A stretch of 64,000 bases of DNA from UBA1444 sp964601085 (GCA_964601085.1 CAZRLN010000002.1:62001-126000), one strand, 5' to 3'. Positions 1 to 8,411 are shown, numbered from the stretch's first letter. The notes: generated from the sequence alone by a model not told the origin. Numbers and translations are program-made.

Positions 1-306
1 AACGGCCGACATCAGGATGTTCTGGCCGAACTGCCGGACAATTCGTTTGACATCGTGTACTTTGACCCCATGTTTCGCCGCCCCAAGGTCGGTAGCTGCG
101 GGATTCAGCCCTTACGGGACTTCGCCGCCGCCGACCCGTTGGATATTACATCCCTGCGGGAAGCGCTTCGTGTCGCCCGGTTGCGGGTTGTGGTCAAGGA
201 AACGCAAGGCAGCCGGGAATTCGAACGTTTGGGAATCCGACGGATTGCCGGCGGGCGATATAGTTCCGTTCATTACGGAATTTTGCTCAAGGAGGAACAG
301 AGTTGA
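1..306 (+). CDS. Class I SAM-dependent methyltransferase, RsmJ-like (3' part only)
   Basis: The frame is open at the left edge of the window, so the N-terminus is missing. The visible C-terminal ~100 residues carry DIVYFDPMF, the substrate-side loop that follows the SAM-binding fold, and a late strand with VVVKETQ. The pattern of DPMF followed by R-VVVK is that of RsmJ (16S rRNA guanine-N2 methyltransferase) and its Firmicute relatives. The stop overlaps the miaA start by 4 bp, so the two are translationally coupled, and both would then act in RNA modification. The fold is well supported; the exact rRNA target is inferred from the family only. Confidence 0.72.
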   Translation, partial: NGRHQDVLAELPDNSFDIVYFDPMFRRPKVGSCGIQPLRDFAAADPLDITSLREALRVARLRVVVKETQGSREFERLGIRRIAGGRYSSVHYGILLKEEQS

Positions 307-1238
307 ACCGTCTGCTTGTGATTGTCGGACCGACTGCCGTGGGGAAAAGCGGTTTGGCCATGCAATTGGCCCAGCACTTTGGCTGCGAGATCGTTTCCGG
401 CGATTCGATGTGCGTTTATCATGGCCTGAATATTGGCGCCGCCAAGCCGTCCATTGCCGACCGGCAACAGATTCCGCATCATTTGATCGACATCCGGCAG
501 CCGGAGGAAGAGTTTTCTGTCGTGGATTTCCAGCAGCTGGCCGCAGCAGCGATCGAATCCTCGAACCAGCGCGGCCGACTTCCCTTGTTGGTCGGAGGAA
601 CCGGCTTATATGTGCAGGCATTGCTGGAAGGCTATCAATTTAACCCCACCCGGCGAAATCCTGCTTCCGCATTGCAAAATCAGTTTGAAACCGAGGAAAC
701 GTCGGCATTGCATCAGCGGTTAAGTTTGCTTGATCCGGCAACGGCGGCACGGATTCATCCCCACGATCGGAAACGGGTTCTACGGGCATTGGAGATTTTT
801 TCTACGGAAGAACAGTCCATTTCCCGAACGAAAACAAGCACGGATCACGGGTTGCTATACGACTGTCTGGTATTGGGGATTACGATGGAACGAAGCGAAC
901 TATATCGACGTATTGATGCCAGGGTTGATCAGATGCTTGCGGACGGGTTGGTGGAGGAAGTGCGGGCGTTGTGGCAGAGGGATTTGACTGGCCAGGCGAC
1001 CGCTCTGCAGGCGATCGGCTATAAAGAACTGATTGCCTGGTTCCAGGGGAAAGTCAGCCTGGAAGAGGCGGTTTCCCAAATCAAGCAATCGAGCCGCCGT
1101 TATGCCAAGCGACAATTGACCTGGTTTCGCCGAATGCCTTATATTCATTGGCTGGAGCGGACGGCGGACGATGAAACCGGCGCAGTGGTATTCCATGAAG
1201 CAACGCGGCAGGTTGCGGAAAAATTTTCAATCAAGTAG
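303..1238 (+). CDS. miaA: tRNA dimethylallyltransferase MiaA
   Basis: MiaA transfers a dimethylallyl group from DMAPP to N6 of A37 in tRNAs that read UNN codons, in the cytoplasm. The 311-residue length is normal. The P-loop GPTAVGKS lies at residues 9-16, the DSMxVY motif at 34-39 (with Cys where most bacteria have Gln) and VGGTGLYV near residue 97. The start is TTG at 303, inside the stop region of the upstream methyltransferase and preceded by AAGGAGGAA. It is followed 33 bp later by hfq, the classic miaA-hfq arrangement. Confidence 0.95.
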   Translation: MNRLLVIVGPTAVGKSGLAMQLAQHFGCEIVSGDSMCVYHGLNIGAAKPSIADRQQIPHHLIDIRQPEEEFSVVDFQQLAAAAIESSNQRGRLPLLVGGTGLYVQALLEGYQFNPTRRNPASALQNQFETEETSALHQRLSLLDPATAARIHPHDRKRVLRALEIFSTEEQSISRTKTSTDHGLLYDCLVLGITMERSELYRRIDARVDQMLADGLVEEVRALWQRDLTGQATALQAIGYKELIAWFQGKVSLEEAVSQIKQSSRRYAKRQLTWFRRMPYIHWLERTADDETGAVVFHEATRQVAEKFSIK

Positions 1239-1271
1239 AATAATCATAGAATCAATTGGCGGAGGTGTGCT

Positions 1272-1523
1272 ATGACCGTTAAACTGTTGAATTTACAGGA
1301 CAGTTTCTTGAACCAGATTCGCAAGGAAAATATTCCGGTGATTGTCTATCTGGCCAACGGATTTCAGTTGCGTGGCTCGGTGCGCGGCTTCGATAGCTTC
1401 ACGGTGATTCTGGAGAATGATGGAAAACAACAGTTGGTCTACAAGCACGCAATTTCCACCATAACGCCGATTCGGCCATTGCAGCCGATCTTTATGGAAA
1501 AACGTGAGGACTCGGCCGAATGA
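1272..1523 (+). CDS. hfq: RNA chaperone Hfq
   Basis: Hfq is an Sm-like hexameric RNA-binding protein that pairs small RNAs with mRNAs. The 83-residue protein shows the Sm1 segment (VYLANGFQLRGSVRGFDSF) and the Sm2 signature YKHAISTI around residues 56-63. A strong ribosome site (GGAGGTG) precedes the ATG. Only a short acidic tail follows the Sm core, as usual in Firmicutes. It lies between miaA and hflX, and a hairpin with a T-run follows the stop. Confidence 0.97.
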   Translation: MTVKLLNLQDSFLNQIRKENIPVIVYLANGFQLRGSVRGFDSFTVILENDGKQQLVYKHAISTITPIRPLQPIFMEKREDSAE

Positions 1524-1546
1524 GCCGGTGCAGGAAAGGAGAGAGG

Positions 1547-1571
1547 CCCCGGGTTGATCGCCTGGGGTTTT
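1547..1571 (+). terminator. Hairpin with T-run between hfq and hflX
   Basis: CCCCGGG (1547-1553) pairs with CCTGGGG (1561-1567) across a 7-nt loop with one G-T wobble, followed directly by TTTT. It resembles a short intrinsic terminator or attenuator that would set hfq and hflX levels apart. It also lies between a purine-rich Shine-Dalgarno-like stretch (1532-1543) and the hflX ATG. Confidence 0.6.
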
Positions 1572-1582
1572 CCTGTGATTGA

Positions 1583-2863
1583 ATGTACGATCAGCAAGAT
1601 ACTAATCACCAAGACAGAGTTGTAATCGTCGGCACTGACATTGACAAGGAACAAAAAGTCGAGGAAACGCTGCAGGAACTGGAACGCCTGGTGGAAACGG
1701 CCGGCGGCGAAACCGTGGGCCGCATCATTCAGCGACGGGAGTCGCCGGATCCGGCGACCTACATCGGCAAGGGAAAGCTGGAGGAACTGAAAGCGTTACA
1801 GACGGAAACACAGGCGACAACCGTGATTTTCGATGATCAGCTTTCACCGGCCCAACAGCGTAATCTGGAAAAGGCTCTCGAAGTCAAGGTGCTGGATCGA
1901 ACGGCTCTGATCCTCGATATTTTTGCCCAACGGGCCCGATCGCATGAAGGCCAACTGCAGGTGGAACTGGCGCAGATGCGCTATGTTTTGCCCCGACTTG
2001 GCGGGAAGGGCCTGGTGTTGTCGCGTCTGGGCGGCGGCATCGGTACGCGGGGACCGGGGGAAACCAAGCTTGAAGTCGATCGCCGAAGAATTCGCAGCAA
2101 GATTCACGACATTGAGGAAGAAATCAAGAATGTCTGCGCCCAACGCGCCGTACACCGCTCCCGCCGGGTGCAGTCGGGCTTGCCTTGTATCGCGATTGTC
2201 GGTTACACCAACGCGGGCAAGTCGACGCTGCTGAATCGACTGACGGATGCCGGCGTGTTGGTGGAAGACAAGTTGTTCGCCACGCTGGATCCTACCATCC
2301 GCTTGCTGGTACTTCCTTCCGGACGAAAAGTATTGCTGGCGGATACCGTCGGTTTTATCCGCAAGTTGCCGCATGCCTTGATTGCTGCCTTTCGGGCGAC
2401 ACTGGAAGAAGTGGTTTACGCGGATGTTCTGATGCATGTGCTGGATGCCGGCGCGCCCGATTGGCAGGAACAGAGCAAAGCCGTGTATGATGTGCTGAAG
2501 GAACTTGGGGTTGCCGATAAGCCGATGATCACCGTGATGAACAAGATCGACAGCCTTAGCGGACCGGCCAAATTCCAGCAATTGTTCTGGAAGGCTGGTG
2601 CCGTGGGGATTTCGGCCAAAGAAGGAAGCGGTATTGAAAAACTGTTTGAAAGCATCGAAGAGGTATTAAGCCGCTTGAATCGGGCGGTGACGCTCTTAAT
2701 CCCCTATGAAGAATCCGGTTTGATGAATTTGTTGTTTGAACAGGCCGTTGTTCAGGAAAAGGAATACAAACCGGAAGGGATTGAAGTCCGGGCGCTATTG
2801 ACGCCTGCGGTAGCCGGCCAGTTGGCGGAATATATTATTTCAGGAAAGGAACCAAAAGAGTGA
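1583..2863 (+). CDS. hflX: Ribosome-associated GTPase HflX
   Basis: HflX binds the 50S subunit and splits stalled or hibernating ribosomes using GTP. The 426-residue protein has the N-terminal HflX domain (about 1-190, with the glycine-rich GGGIGTRGPGE near 150-160), then a G domain with G1 GYTNAGKST (207-215), G3 DTVGF (254-258) and G4 NKID (320-323). An in-frame stop at 1580-1582 forces the start at ATG 1583, which has no Shine-Dalgarno sequence at the usual spacing. Its stop overlaps the next gene by 4 bp. Confidence 0.95.
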   Translation: MYDQQDTNHQDRVVIVGTDIDKEQKVEETLQELERLVETAGGETVGRIIQRRESPDPATYIGKGKLEELKALQTETQATTVIFDDQLSPAQQRNLEKALEVKVLDRTALILDIFAQRARSHEGQLQVELAQMRYVLPRLGGKGLVLSRLGGGIGTRGPGETKLEVDRRRIRSKIHDIEEEIKNVCAQRAVHRSRRVQSGLPCIAIVGYTNAGKSTLLNRLTDAGVLVEDKLFATLDPTIRLLVLPSGRKVLLADTVGFIRKLPHALIAAFRATLEEVVYADVLMHVLDAGAPDWQEQSKAVYDVLKELGVADKPMITVMNKIDSLSGPAKFQQLFWKAGAVGISAKEGSGIEKLFESIEEVLSRLNRAVTLLIPYEESGLMNLLFEQAVVQEKEYKPEGIEVRALLTPAVAGQLAEYIISGKEPKE

Positions 2864-4116
2864 AGCGATTTTCCCGGAAAAACATTGAACTGAAGAATCA
2901 AATTTTAGAGCAACTTTCTTCCCGTTTCCAAGCGATTGACGAGATTGCGCAACAAAACACCGCGCGAATATTGGATGCTTTTCGAACGCATCAGGTATCC
3001 GATTATGATTTTCGGCAGACGACAGGGTATGGATATGGCGACAGCGGCCGCGACAAGTTGGATGCGGTCTGGGCGGATATTTTCGGCGCTCCGGCTGCTT
3101 TGGTGCGAAACCAGTTTGTATCCGGCACTCATGCGTTGGCGACCGCTTTGTTCGGAGCACTGCGACCCGGCGATGAATTGTTGTCGCTTACCGGAACCCC
3201 GTATGACACTTTGTGCACCGTAATCGGCACTTCTTCCCGATCACCGGGCTGTCTTGCGGAATATGGCGTTCGTTATCGGGAAACTCCGTTTGAACAGATT
3301 CGTCGGCCCGAAACATTCGCCGGAATATTGGCGCCGGAAACACGATTGGTATTGATTCAGCGGTCCTGCGGCTACAGTTTGCGGGAATCGCTTTCGGTGG
3401 CCGAGATTGGCGCCGTTTGTTCGGCGATTAAGGCGATAAAGCCGGATTGCATTGTCATGGTGGACAATTGTTACGGTGAATTCACGGAAGCCTGTGAACC
3501 TACGTCGGTCGGCGTGGATCTGATCGCCGGTTCCCTCATCAAGAACCCTGGCGGTGGGATTGCTCCCACGGGAGGATATATCGCCGGCAGGGCCGATTTG
3601 GTGGAGAGGGCGGCGGCACGTCTGACAGCGCCGGGAATCGGCGCCGAAGTGGGATCGTTTGTCGAAGGCTATCGTCTTTTTTTCCAGGGATTATTTTTGG
3701 CGCCGCACGTTACGGCCCAGGCGATGAAGAGCGCCTTGTTCGCGGCCGCTTTTTTTGCGGCAAAAGGTTATTCCGTTCAACCGTCTTGCGATGTAGCGCG
3801 CCATGATATTATCCAGGCTATCGAACTGGGTTCACCGGAAAAACTGACTGCGTTTTGCCGGGGACTGCAACAATATTCACCCGTCGACTCCCATTTAAAG
3901 CCAGAACCGGCGCCAATGCCTGGATATGCCGATCCTGTCGTCATGGCCGGCGGTACTTTTATTCAAGGGTCTTCGATTGAACTGAGCGCCGACGGTCCGC
4001 TTCGCGAACCTTATGCCATCTATCTGCAGGGAGGGCTGACTTTTGAGCACGCCCTGTTAGCGCTGCTGGGGGCCGCTGAGGAAATGGAAAGAACGTTCAC
4101 GGAAACCAATCATTAA
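2860..4116 (+). CDS. YnbB-type PLP enzyme (methionine gamma-lyase / 'aluminum resistance' family)
   Basis: A fold-type I PLP protein of 418 residues. The PLP aspartate lies in VDNCYGEF (about 202) and the Schiff-base lysine in GSLIKNPGG (K228); the N-terminal TTGYGYGDSGR is typical of this family, named Met_gamma_lyase or aluminum-resistance protein in databases. The start is GTG 2860, overlapping the hflX stop and served by AGGAAAGGAA. The family nearly always follows hflX in Firmicutes, but its physiological substrate is not established; carbon-sulfur lyase activity is only the family guess. Confidence 0.88.
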   Translation: MKRFSRKNIELKNQILEQLSSRFQAIDEIAQQNTARILDAFRTHQVSDYDFRQTTGYGYGDSGRDKLDAVWADIFGAPAALVRNQFVSGTHALATALFGALRPGDELLSLTGTPYDTLCTVIGTSSRSPGCLAEYGVRYRETPFEQIRRPETFAGILAPETRLVLIQRSCGYSLRESLSVAEIGAVCSAIKAIKPDCIVMVDNCYGEFTEACEPTSVGVDLIAGSLIKNPGGGIAPTGGYIAGRADLVERAAARLTAPGIGAEVGSFVEGYRLFFQGLFLAPHVTAQAMKSALFAAAFFAAKGYSVQPSCDVARHDIIQAIELGSPEKLTAFCRGLQQYSPVDSHLKPEPAPMPGYADPVVMAGGTFIQGSSIELSADGPLREPYAIYLQGGLTFEHALLALLGAAEEMERTFTETNH

Positions 4117-4156
4117 TCTCCTGTTTGCAGGACTCCGTGTTGCGCCTGTCGAACCA

Positions 4157-4411
4157 ATGAATATGGCATACGAGATTGTTGCTTTTTTCGTGGTTTGTTG
4201 TGTCTGTTTGTTGTTGATTGCTACGATGCGATGTTTTCAATGGGCCGTGAGTCTCCGTGCCCTTCTTTGGTGCGGAGCTTTTTCTTATATTGCTCTGTTG
4301 ATTTTGCCACAAGTGGTGGTCTGGCCGAGCTCGGAAACAGCGATTCTATTGGCCTTCATAGGAGTAGTGGCGGCCTTGCTCGCCTGGATAATGGCCTATC
4401 ATGGATTTTAA
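4157..4411 (+). CDS. Small hydrophobic membrane protein, unknown function
   Basis: An 84-residue reading frame made almost entirely of three hydrophobic stretches (about 5-25, 30-50 and 62-82), so an integral membrane protein if expressed. No family is recognised. It lies 40 bp after the YnbB-like gene and ends 44 bp before the VanW start, on the same strand. The ribosome site is weak (AGGAC well upstream) and a second ATG lies at 4163. It is treated as likely but unproven. Confidence 0.45.
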   Translation: MNMAYEIVAFFVVCCVCLLLIATMRCFQWAVSLRALLWCGAFSYIALLILPQVVVWPSSETAILLAFIGVVAALLAWIMAYHGF

Positions 4412-4455
4412 ACCGGAGAATGGCGGGGCTGTTGAATGTTAGTGGGGTGCATGCC

Positions 4456-5958
4456 GTGAACAGGAAGCAGAAAATCGGGTTGGGGATTGCAACGTTGGCT
4501 CTAGCCTGTGTGATTGGCTTCGCTGTCGCCGATCAATGGATTCTGCGCGACTCGAAAATTATGCCGGGTGTGCATGTTGCAAATGTGGATGTGGGCGGAT
4601 TGGAGCCCCACGAAGCGGAAGCCAAGATTAAAGACGCTATACAGCCGGTATTGTCTTCGCCAATTTTGATTACTGATAGCCGCCAGATTTGGCCGGTTGC
4701 ACCCGGAGACATCGATTTTTCCGTTGATGTCAAACGCAGTGTCGCGACGGCTTATTCGTCCGGCCGGGACGAAGATATTGTCCACCGGTGGGTGAACCTT
4801 CTGACGGGAGAGTCGCGTCCCATACTCCATGTACCGGTATCCGTGAGTATGAATCGTGATAAATTGGGCCGCCTTCTCGCTGCGCTGGCGCTTAAAACCA
4901 ACCGTGATGCCCGTGACGCCTCCCTTCAGGTAACGCTCCCAAACAAGAAGGTTACACTAATTCCGGCAGTGGAAGGGCGCAAACTCAATATTGAAAAAAC
5001 CTTGGCGCAAGCGTTCAACTCACCGCAAAAACAGCTATCTTTTCAATTGAATCTAGTCTTTGATCAACAGATTCCCCGGATCACCGATGCGCATTATGCG
5101 GGGATCAATGCGGTATTGGCTACATATTCGACGTATTTCAAACCGTGGGATGCAGACAGGAACGCAAATTTGCGCCTTGCGACAAGCCGGATTCACGGCA
5201 AGGTACTGAAACCCGGCGAAGTGTTTTCCTATAATACGCTTGTTGGCCATCGGAACCAGAAGGAAGGATTCCGCATGGCGCCGGTAATCTTGGATGGAAA
5301 GCTGGTTCCGGATTGGGGCGGCGGAGTTTGCCAGGTCAGCAGTACTCTTTATAATGCCGCGTTGTTGGCGGATCTGGAGATCGTCGATCGCAGCAATCAT
5401 GGTCGAGCGATCGGTTATGTGCCGCTTGGCTTCGATGCCACGGTCGTGGACGGGCAGATCGATTTTAAATTCAAGAATAACCTTAAGCGTTCCATCCTCC
5501 TTTACTCAACGGTGACGGAAGATGAGCTGGTTTTTGCGGTATTAGGCAATGCGACGGATTCACCTCCGCCGATTGAATTGGACTACGTGGTTCATAAAGT
5601 AATCGAGCCAGTGGAGATTAAGCAACCGGACCCAACACTTGAAATTGGCAAAGAAGTGATTGACGAGTCGCCACAACGCGGCTTCAAGGTTTCCACCTAT
5701 CGCATTCGCACCATCAATGGCAAACAGGTCAGTCAATTGTTGTTCACGGATGATTATGATCCGGTGAATCGAATTGTTAAAGTGGGCACAAAACCTCTTG
5801 GCGAAGCCGCATCGGCAAATTCTGACCCAGCCAAAAAAACGGCTCCGTCACCGAAACCCGATTCTCCGGTCAAAAAACCCGTCGCAAGCGGAACAATCAC
5901 ATTGAATGGAGCAATAAACCAGCCGTCACACAAATCTTCCTCATCCCCGGCACGTTAA
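4456..5958 (+). CDS. VanW family cell-envelope protein with G5-like C-terminal region
   Basis: About 500 residues. One N-terminal membrane anchor (about 6-26) is followed by a peptidoglycan-binding-like region (about 80-190), then the VanW domain (about 230-355) with GGGVCQVSSTLYNA as its core, then a G5-like segment (about 380-445) and a Pro/Lys/Ser-rich tail. The open frame extends further upstream, but that part reads the small membrane gene out of frame; GTG 4456, preceded by GGGGTG and followed at once by the anchor, is the best start. VanW proteins sit at the envelope and have no firm biochemical role. The gene ends before a strong hairpin. Confidence 0.85.
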   Translation: MNRKQKIGLGIATLALACVIGFAVADQWILRDSKIMPGVHVANVDVGGLEPHEAEAKIKDAIQPVLSSPILITDSRQIWPVAPGDIDFSVDVKRSVATAYSSGRDEDIVHRWVNLLTGESRPILHVPVSVSMNRDKLGRLLAALALKTNRDARDASLQVTLPNKKVTLIPAVEGRKLNIEKTLAQAFNSPQKQLSFQLNLVFDQQIPRITDAHYAGINAVLATYSTYFKPWDADRNANLRLATSRIHGKVLKPGEVFSYNTLVGHRNQKEGFRMAPVILDGKLVPDWGGGVCQVSSTLYNAALLADLEIVDRSNHGRAIGYVPLGFDATVVDGQIDFKFKNNLKRSILLYSTVTEDELVFAVLGNATDSPPPIELDYVVHKVIEPVEIKQPDPTLEIGKEVIDESPQRGFKVSTYRIRTINGKQVSQLLFTDDYDPVNRIVKVGTKPLGEAASANSDPAKKTAPSPKPDSPVKKPVASGTITLNGAINQPSHKSSSSPAR

Positions 5959-5980
5959 ATATTTATTTCGCACCAATGAG

Positions 5981-6028
5981 TCAAGAAGACCGGATTCGTA
6001 GGTAATACTACGAATCCGGTCTTCTTGA
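5981..6028. terminator. Perfect 21-bp hairpin between convergent vanW-like gene and lexA
   Basis: Arms 5981-6001 and 6008-6028 are exact reverse complements around a 6-nt loop (GTAATA). The position between two convergent genes suggests a bidirectional transcription stop, but neither side carries a T-tract, so it is not a textbook intrinsic terminator. Confidence 0.6.
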
Positions 6029-6071
6029 GTTAAAAATGCTAACAATTCAACAATTATAAGTAATTCAATGG

Positions 6072-6689
6072 TTACATTTTTCGATATACGCCGATTACTT
6101 TGCCCAAAACAGAAACATCCCGGGAATAAATGGGGGAGAGACGGTCATTTTCAGGTTGCAGCCGGACGCGGTCCTTTTCGTGGAAAAACCGTTTAACTGT
6201 CGCTTCTTCGCCATCCACGAGCGCGACGACAATGTCACCGTTGCGGGCAGAATCCTGATCGCGAACAATGATATAGTCCCCATCAAAAATACCAGCCTGG
6301 ATCATGCTGTCACCGTCAACTTTCAACATAAAGACACTCTCCTGGCCAACCAAGTCCATCGGCATCGGATAGGTCTCCTCAATATTTTCCACTGCCAGCA
6401 CTGGCTGACCTGCCGTAACCCGGCCGACATAAGGGACCGAAACCATGGAAACATTGCGCATCGAAGCGTCACCTACAACATCGATCGCCCGGTTTTTGTC
6501 CGATTCGCGGCGAATGGCGCCAAGCTGCTCCAGTTTGCTGAGGTGCATATGGACAGTGGAAGGGGATTTGAGGCCGACTAATTCGCCAATTTCCCGAACG
6601 CTTGGCGGGTAACCCTTTTGTCGGATGGAGGTTTGAATAACGTCCAGAATTTGTTGCTGTTTTGAACTGAGGGAAGCGACTTTGCCCAT
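6072..6689 (-). CDS. lexA: SOS repressor LexA
   Basis: LexA represses the SOS regulon and cleaves itself when RecA filaments form. The 205-residue protein has an N-terminal winged helix-turn-helix (about 1-70), the cleavage site Ala93-Gly94 in VTAGQPV, and the Ser/Lys dyad S128 (GDSM) and K166 (ATVKRF). The start ATG is preceded by GGAGGTATGAG. It is divergent from the yneA-like gene, and one LexA box overlaps its own -35, so it should autoregulate. Confidence 0.97.
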   Translation of the reverse strand: MGKVASLSSKQQQILDVIQTSIRQKGYPPSVREIGELVGLKSPSTVHMHLSKLEQLGAIRRESDKNRAIDVVGDASMRNVSMVSVPYVGRVTAGQPVLAVENIEETYPMPMDLVGQESVFMLKVDGDSMIQAGIFDGDYIIVRDQDSARNGDIVVALVDGEEATVKRFFHEKDRVRLQPENDRLSPIYSRDVSVLGKVIGVYRKM

Positions 6690-6719
6690 CTCATACCTCC
6701 GCGATGATTTCTTATCTGT

Positions 6720-6748
6720 ATTATAGCAATATTATCACTTATTCGCAA
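6720..6748 (-). promoter_or_regulatory. lexA promoter
   Basis: On the minus strand TTGCGA (6748-6743) and TATAAT (6725-6720) are separated by exactly 17 bp, about 30 bp before the lexA start. The -35 lies inside LexA box 1. Confidence 0.8.
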
Positions 6749-6758
6749 ACGTTTGTTC
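6747..6758. promoter_or_regulatory. LexA box 1 (lexA proximal)
   Basis: AAACGTTTGTTC, one mismatch from the Firmicute consensus GAAC-N4-GTTC. It overlaps the lexA -35 element, as expected for autorepression. Confidence 0.8.
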
Positions 6759-6777
6759 GAAAAAGCATGAAAAACTA

Positions 6778-6806
6778 TTGCAAGAACGTTTGTTCTATAC
6801 TATAAT
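6778..6806 (+). promoter_or_regulatory. SOS promoter of the yneA-like gene
   Basis: TTGCAA (6778-6783), a 17-bp spacer and a perfect TATAAT (6801-6806). LexA box 2 fills the spacer and box 3 lies just downstream of the -10, so repression should be tight. Confidence 0.85.
6784..6795. promoter_or_regulatory. LexA box 2
   Basis: GAACGTTTGTTC, a full match to GAAC-N4-GTTC, lying between the -35 and -10 of the yneA-like promoter. Confidence 0.9.
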
Positions 6807-6815
6807 AATTTACAA

Positions 6816-6827
6816 GAACGTGTGTTC
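6816..6827. promoter_or_regulatory. LexA box 3
   Basis: GAACGTGTGTTC, a full match to GAAC-N4-GTTC, 9 bp downstream of the -10 of the yneA-like promoter. Confidence 0.9.
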
Positions 6828-6843
6828 GAAAGGTGGTTGCGCT

Positions 6844-7212
6844 ATGACACTGAAATCAAGAATCAAACGACAACGGCTTTGGAATGATTGCGTTATTGTA
6901 CTGAGTTTACTGGTATTAACCGCCTGCGTTGGCCAAATCATAATGGAGCGTATGTTCGTTTCTTATAATGAATTGTTTGGCAAACGCACCATTCAAGAGA
7001 TTTCTTGTAGAGTTTCCGCCGGGGATACACTTTGGACCATCGCTGGACAAATAACACAACCGGATGAGGATGTTCGGGATAAGGTGATTGCCATTCAAAA
7101 ATTGAACGGGTTAGCGGCAAATCAAACGATACAGCCAGGCCAGGTCATTAAGATTCCGGTTAAGCAACTACAGGATTCGGGCTGGCGCTATACATGGAAT
7201 GATCGTCAGTGA
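6844..7212 (+). CDS. YneA-like SOS cell-division suppressor with LysM domain
   Basis: A 122-residue protein with one N-terminal membrane segment (about 16-36) and a LysM domain (about 58-112: VSAGDTLWTIAGQI through IQPGQVIKIP). In Bacillus the gene divergent from lexA is yneA, which delays septation during DNA damage; the same layout, topology and LysM domain are seen here. ATG 6844 with AAAGGTGG upstream is preferred, because the longer frame from 6778 would begin within the promoter and LexA boxes. Sequence identity to known YneA cannot be judged here. Confidence 0.85.
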   Translation: MTLKSRIKRQRLWNDCVIVLSLLVLTACVGQIIMERMFVSYNELFGKRTIQEISCRVSAGDTLWTIAGQITQPDEDVRDKVIAIQKLNGLAANQTIQPGQVIKIPVKQLQDSGWRYTWNDRQ

Positions 7213-7525
7213 TACTCGATGTGTGAACGTGTTAAAAATAGAGATTCTGTGAACCAGATGTCCGAAGATACATTTAGCGTGGAATGATTTTTAAGAATAG
7301 AGTATCGATCCGGTAGTTGACTCCAGAATGTCGGATTGCGGTAAGGGCTTGATGAAGGTTGATCCCTTTTATCTTTATATTAATAACGTCCTATAATATA
7401 TATTATGTAAAGTAAATGCGGGGCAAAGGTATAATCGTGAATTGTCAGCAAATCCAACATGCTTCTCGAAACTATACGGACATGATAAAATATAGTTTGA
7501 AATTGAATTTGGTGGTGTTCTATTC
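7213..7525 (+). other. Intergenic region, 313 bp, no gene recognised
   Basis: AT-rich, with only very short frames and no clear terminator for the yneA-like gene. A possible weak promoter (TTATCT, 17 bp, TATAAT near 7392) could serve the zinc-ribbon gene. No RNA family is recognised. Confidence 0.4.
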
Positions 7526-8257
7526 TTGCATTATTGCAGTCATTGCGGTCGTGAGATTCCGCACCGTGAAAAATTTTGCCAACATTGCGGCACTCGGGTT
7601 GAATATTTGTGCGCTTTGCCGCCATTACCATCCGAACCGGCGCAGCGTCGCGAGGTTCGCAGCGCAGCTTCAATTACAAAATGGATTGTATTCTATTTCT
7701 TTGCAATTTTGCTTACGTTTGGCGCATCCTTCTTGTATTATTCCTCACCGGAATCGTTTTCCTGGAAGTGGCCGTTCGGCAACTCCAAGTCGGCGTCAAC
7801 TTCTCAAACGCTCCCGCCGCAGGCTGTTTCTCAGCGTGTCGATCCGGCCGCCGGCGCCACTGCTTTGAAGAATGCCTATAATCAACTGTCTGTCGGCACC
7901 CAAAAAGCCGTCCAGCTAATTAGCGATGCACGAAAAGTCAATGTGGCCGGGGATCCCAAACGTACCGCCGCCAATTATCGTTCAGTGCAGAGCGGCAGCG
8001 ATACCATACTGGCCCAATTATCATTGCCTCCGGATGCTTCGACCGAAGTTGGAGCGGTCGTGATGCCGCTAAAAGAATGTCTGTCCCTGCTCAGCAAGTC
8101 TTCCTCCATTATGGCGGATTATCTGGATGGAAAGCTGTCGCTGGCGCCGCCTAATCCTGACTGGGTTGGACGCTCGCAGGAATACTTCGCTCAGTCTCAG
8201 GCCCGGTTAAAAGAATCTCAGCAGGCGTTATCTGTATTGCGGAAAAAAATCGAATAG
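7526..8257 (+). CDS. Zinc-ribbon membrane protein, unknown function
   Basis: A 243-residue protein that opens with a zinc ribbon (C4-x2-C7 and C18-x2-C21, CSHCG...CQHCG), then one membrane segment (about 52-72) and a helical, Ala/Ser-rich extracytoplasmic part without a recognised domain. The start is TTG 7526; the frame is closed by a stop at 7493 and GGTGGTG lies 8 nt upstream. The role is unknown. The cytoplasmic ribbon with an outside helical part resembles small sensor or scaffold proteins, which is inference only. Confidence 0.75.
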   Translation: MHYCSHCGREIPHREKFCQHCGTRVEYLCALPPLPSEPAQRREVRSAASITKWIVFYFFAILLTFGASFLYYSSPESFSWKWPFGNSKSASTSQTLPPQAVSQRVDPAAGATALKNAYNQLSVGTQKAVQLISDARKVNVAGDPKRTAANYRSVQSGSDTILAQLSLPPDASTEVGAVVMPLKECLSLLSKSSSIMADYLDGKLSLAPPNPDWVGRSQEYFAQSQARLKESQQALSVLRKKIE

Positions 8258-8314
8258 AACTCCTTCTATCCATTCTTTCTTCTGTGAAGAGAGGATTACA
8301 AAAAGATCACAACA

Positions 8315-8360
8315 AAAAACAGCCTGTGGCCGTTAGTACGGATACAGACTGTTTTTTTTT
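8315..8360. terminator. Bidirectional terminator between convergent genes
   Basis: AAAAACAG (8315-8322) pairs with CTGTTTTT (8349-8356), with inner helices CTGT/ACAG and CCG/CGG. A T-run follows on the plus strand and the A-run on the left gives one on the minus strand. It serves the zinc-ribbon gene and the phosphofructokinase gene. Confidence 0.85.
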
Positions 8361-8411
8361 GTTGCAGTCTTTCAATTTTCAAGTGGAGTTGCGCCCTGAA
8401 CAAAAATGAAT

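Noticed and set aside
4195..4455. Longer N-terminus for the VanW protein starting at 4195
   Set aside because: The extra 87 residues read through the small membrane gene in another frame and push the membrane anchor away from the N-terminus.
7416..7868. Plus-strand frame overlapping the zinc-ribbon gene
   Set aside because: The frame starting at 7526 gives a complete zinc ribbon plus membrane segment; this one gives neither.
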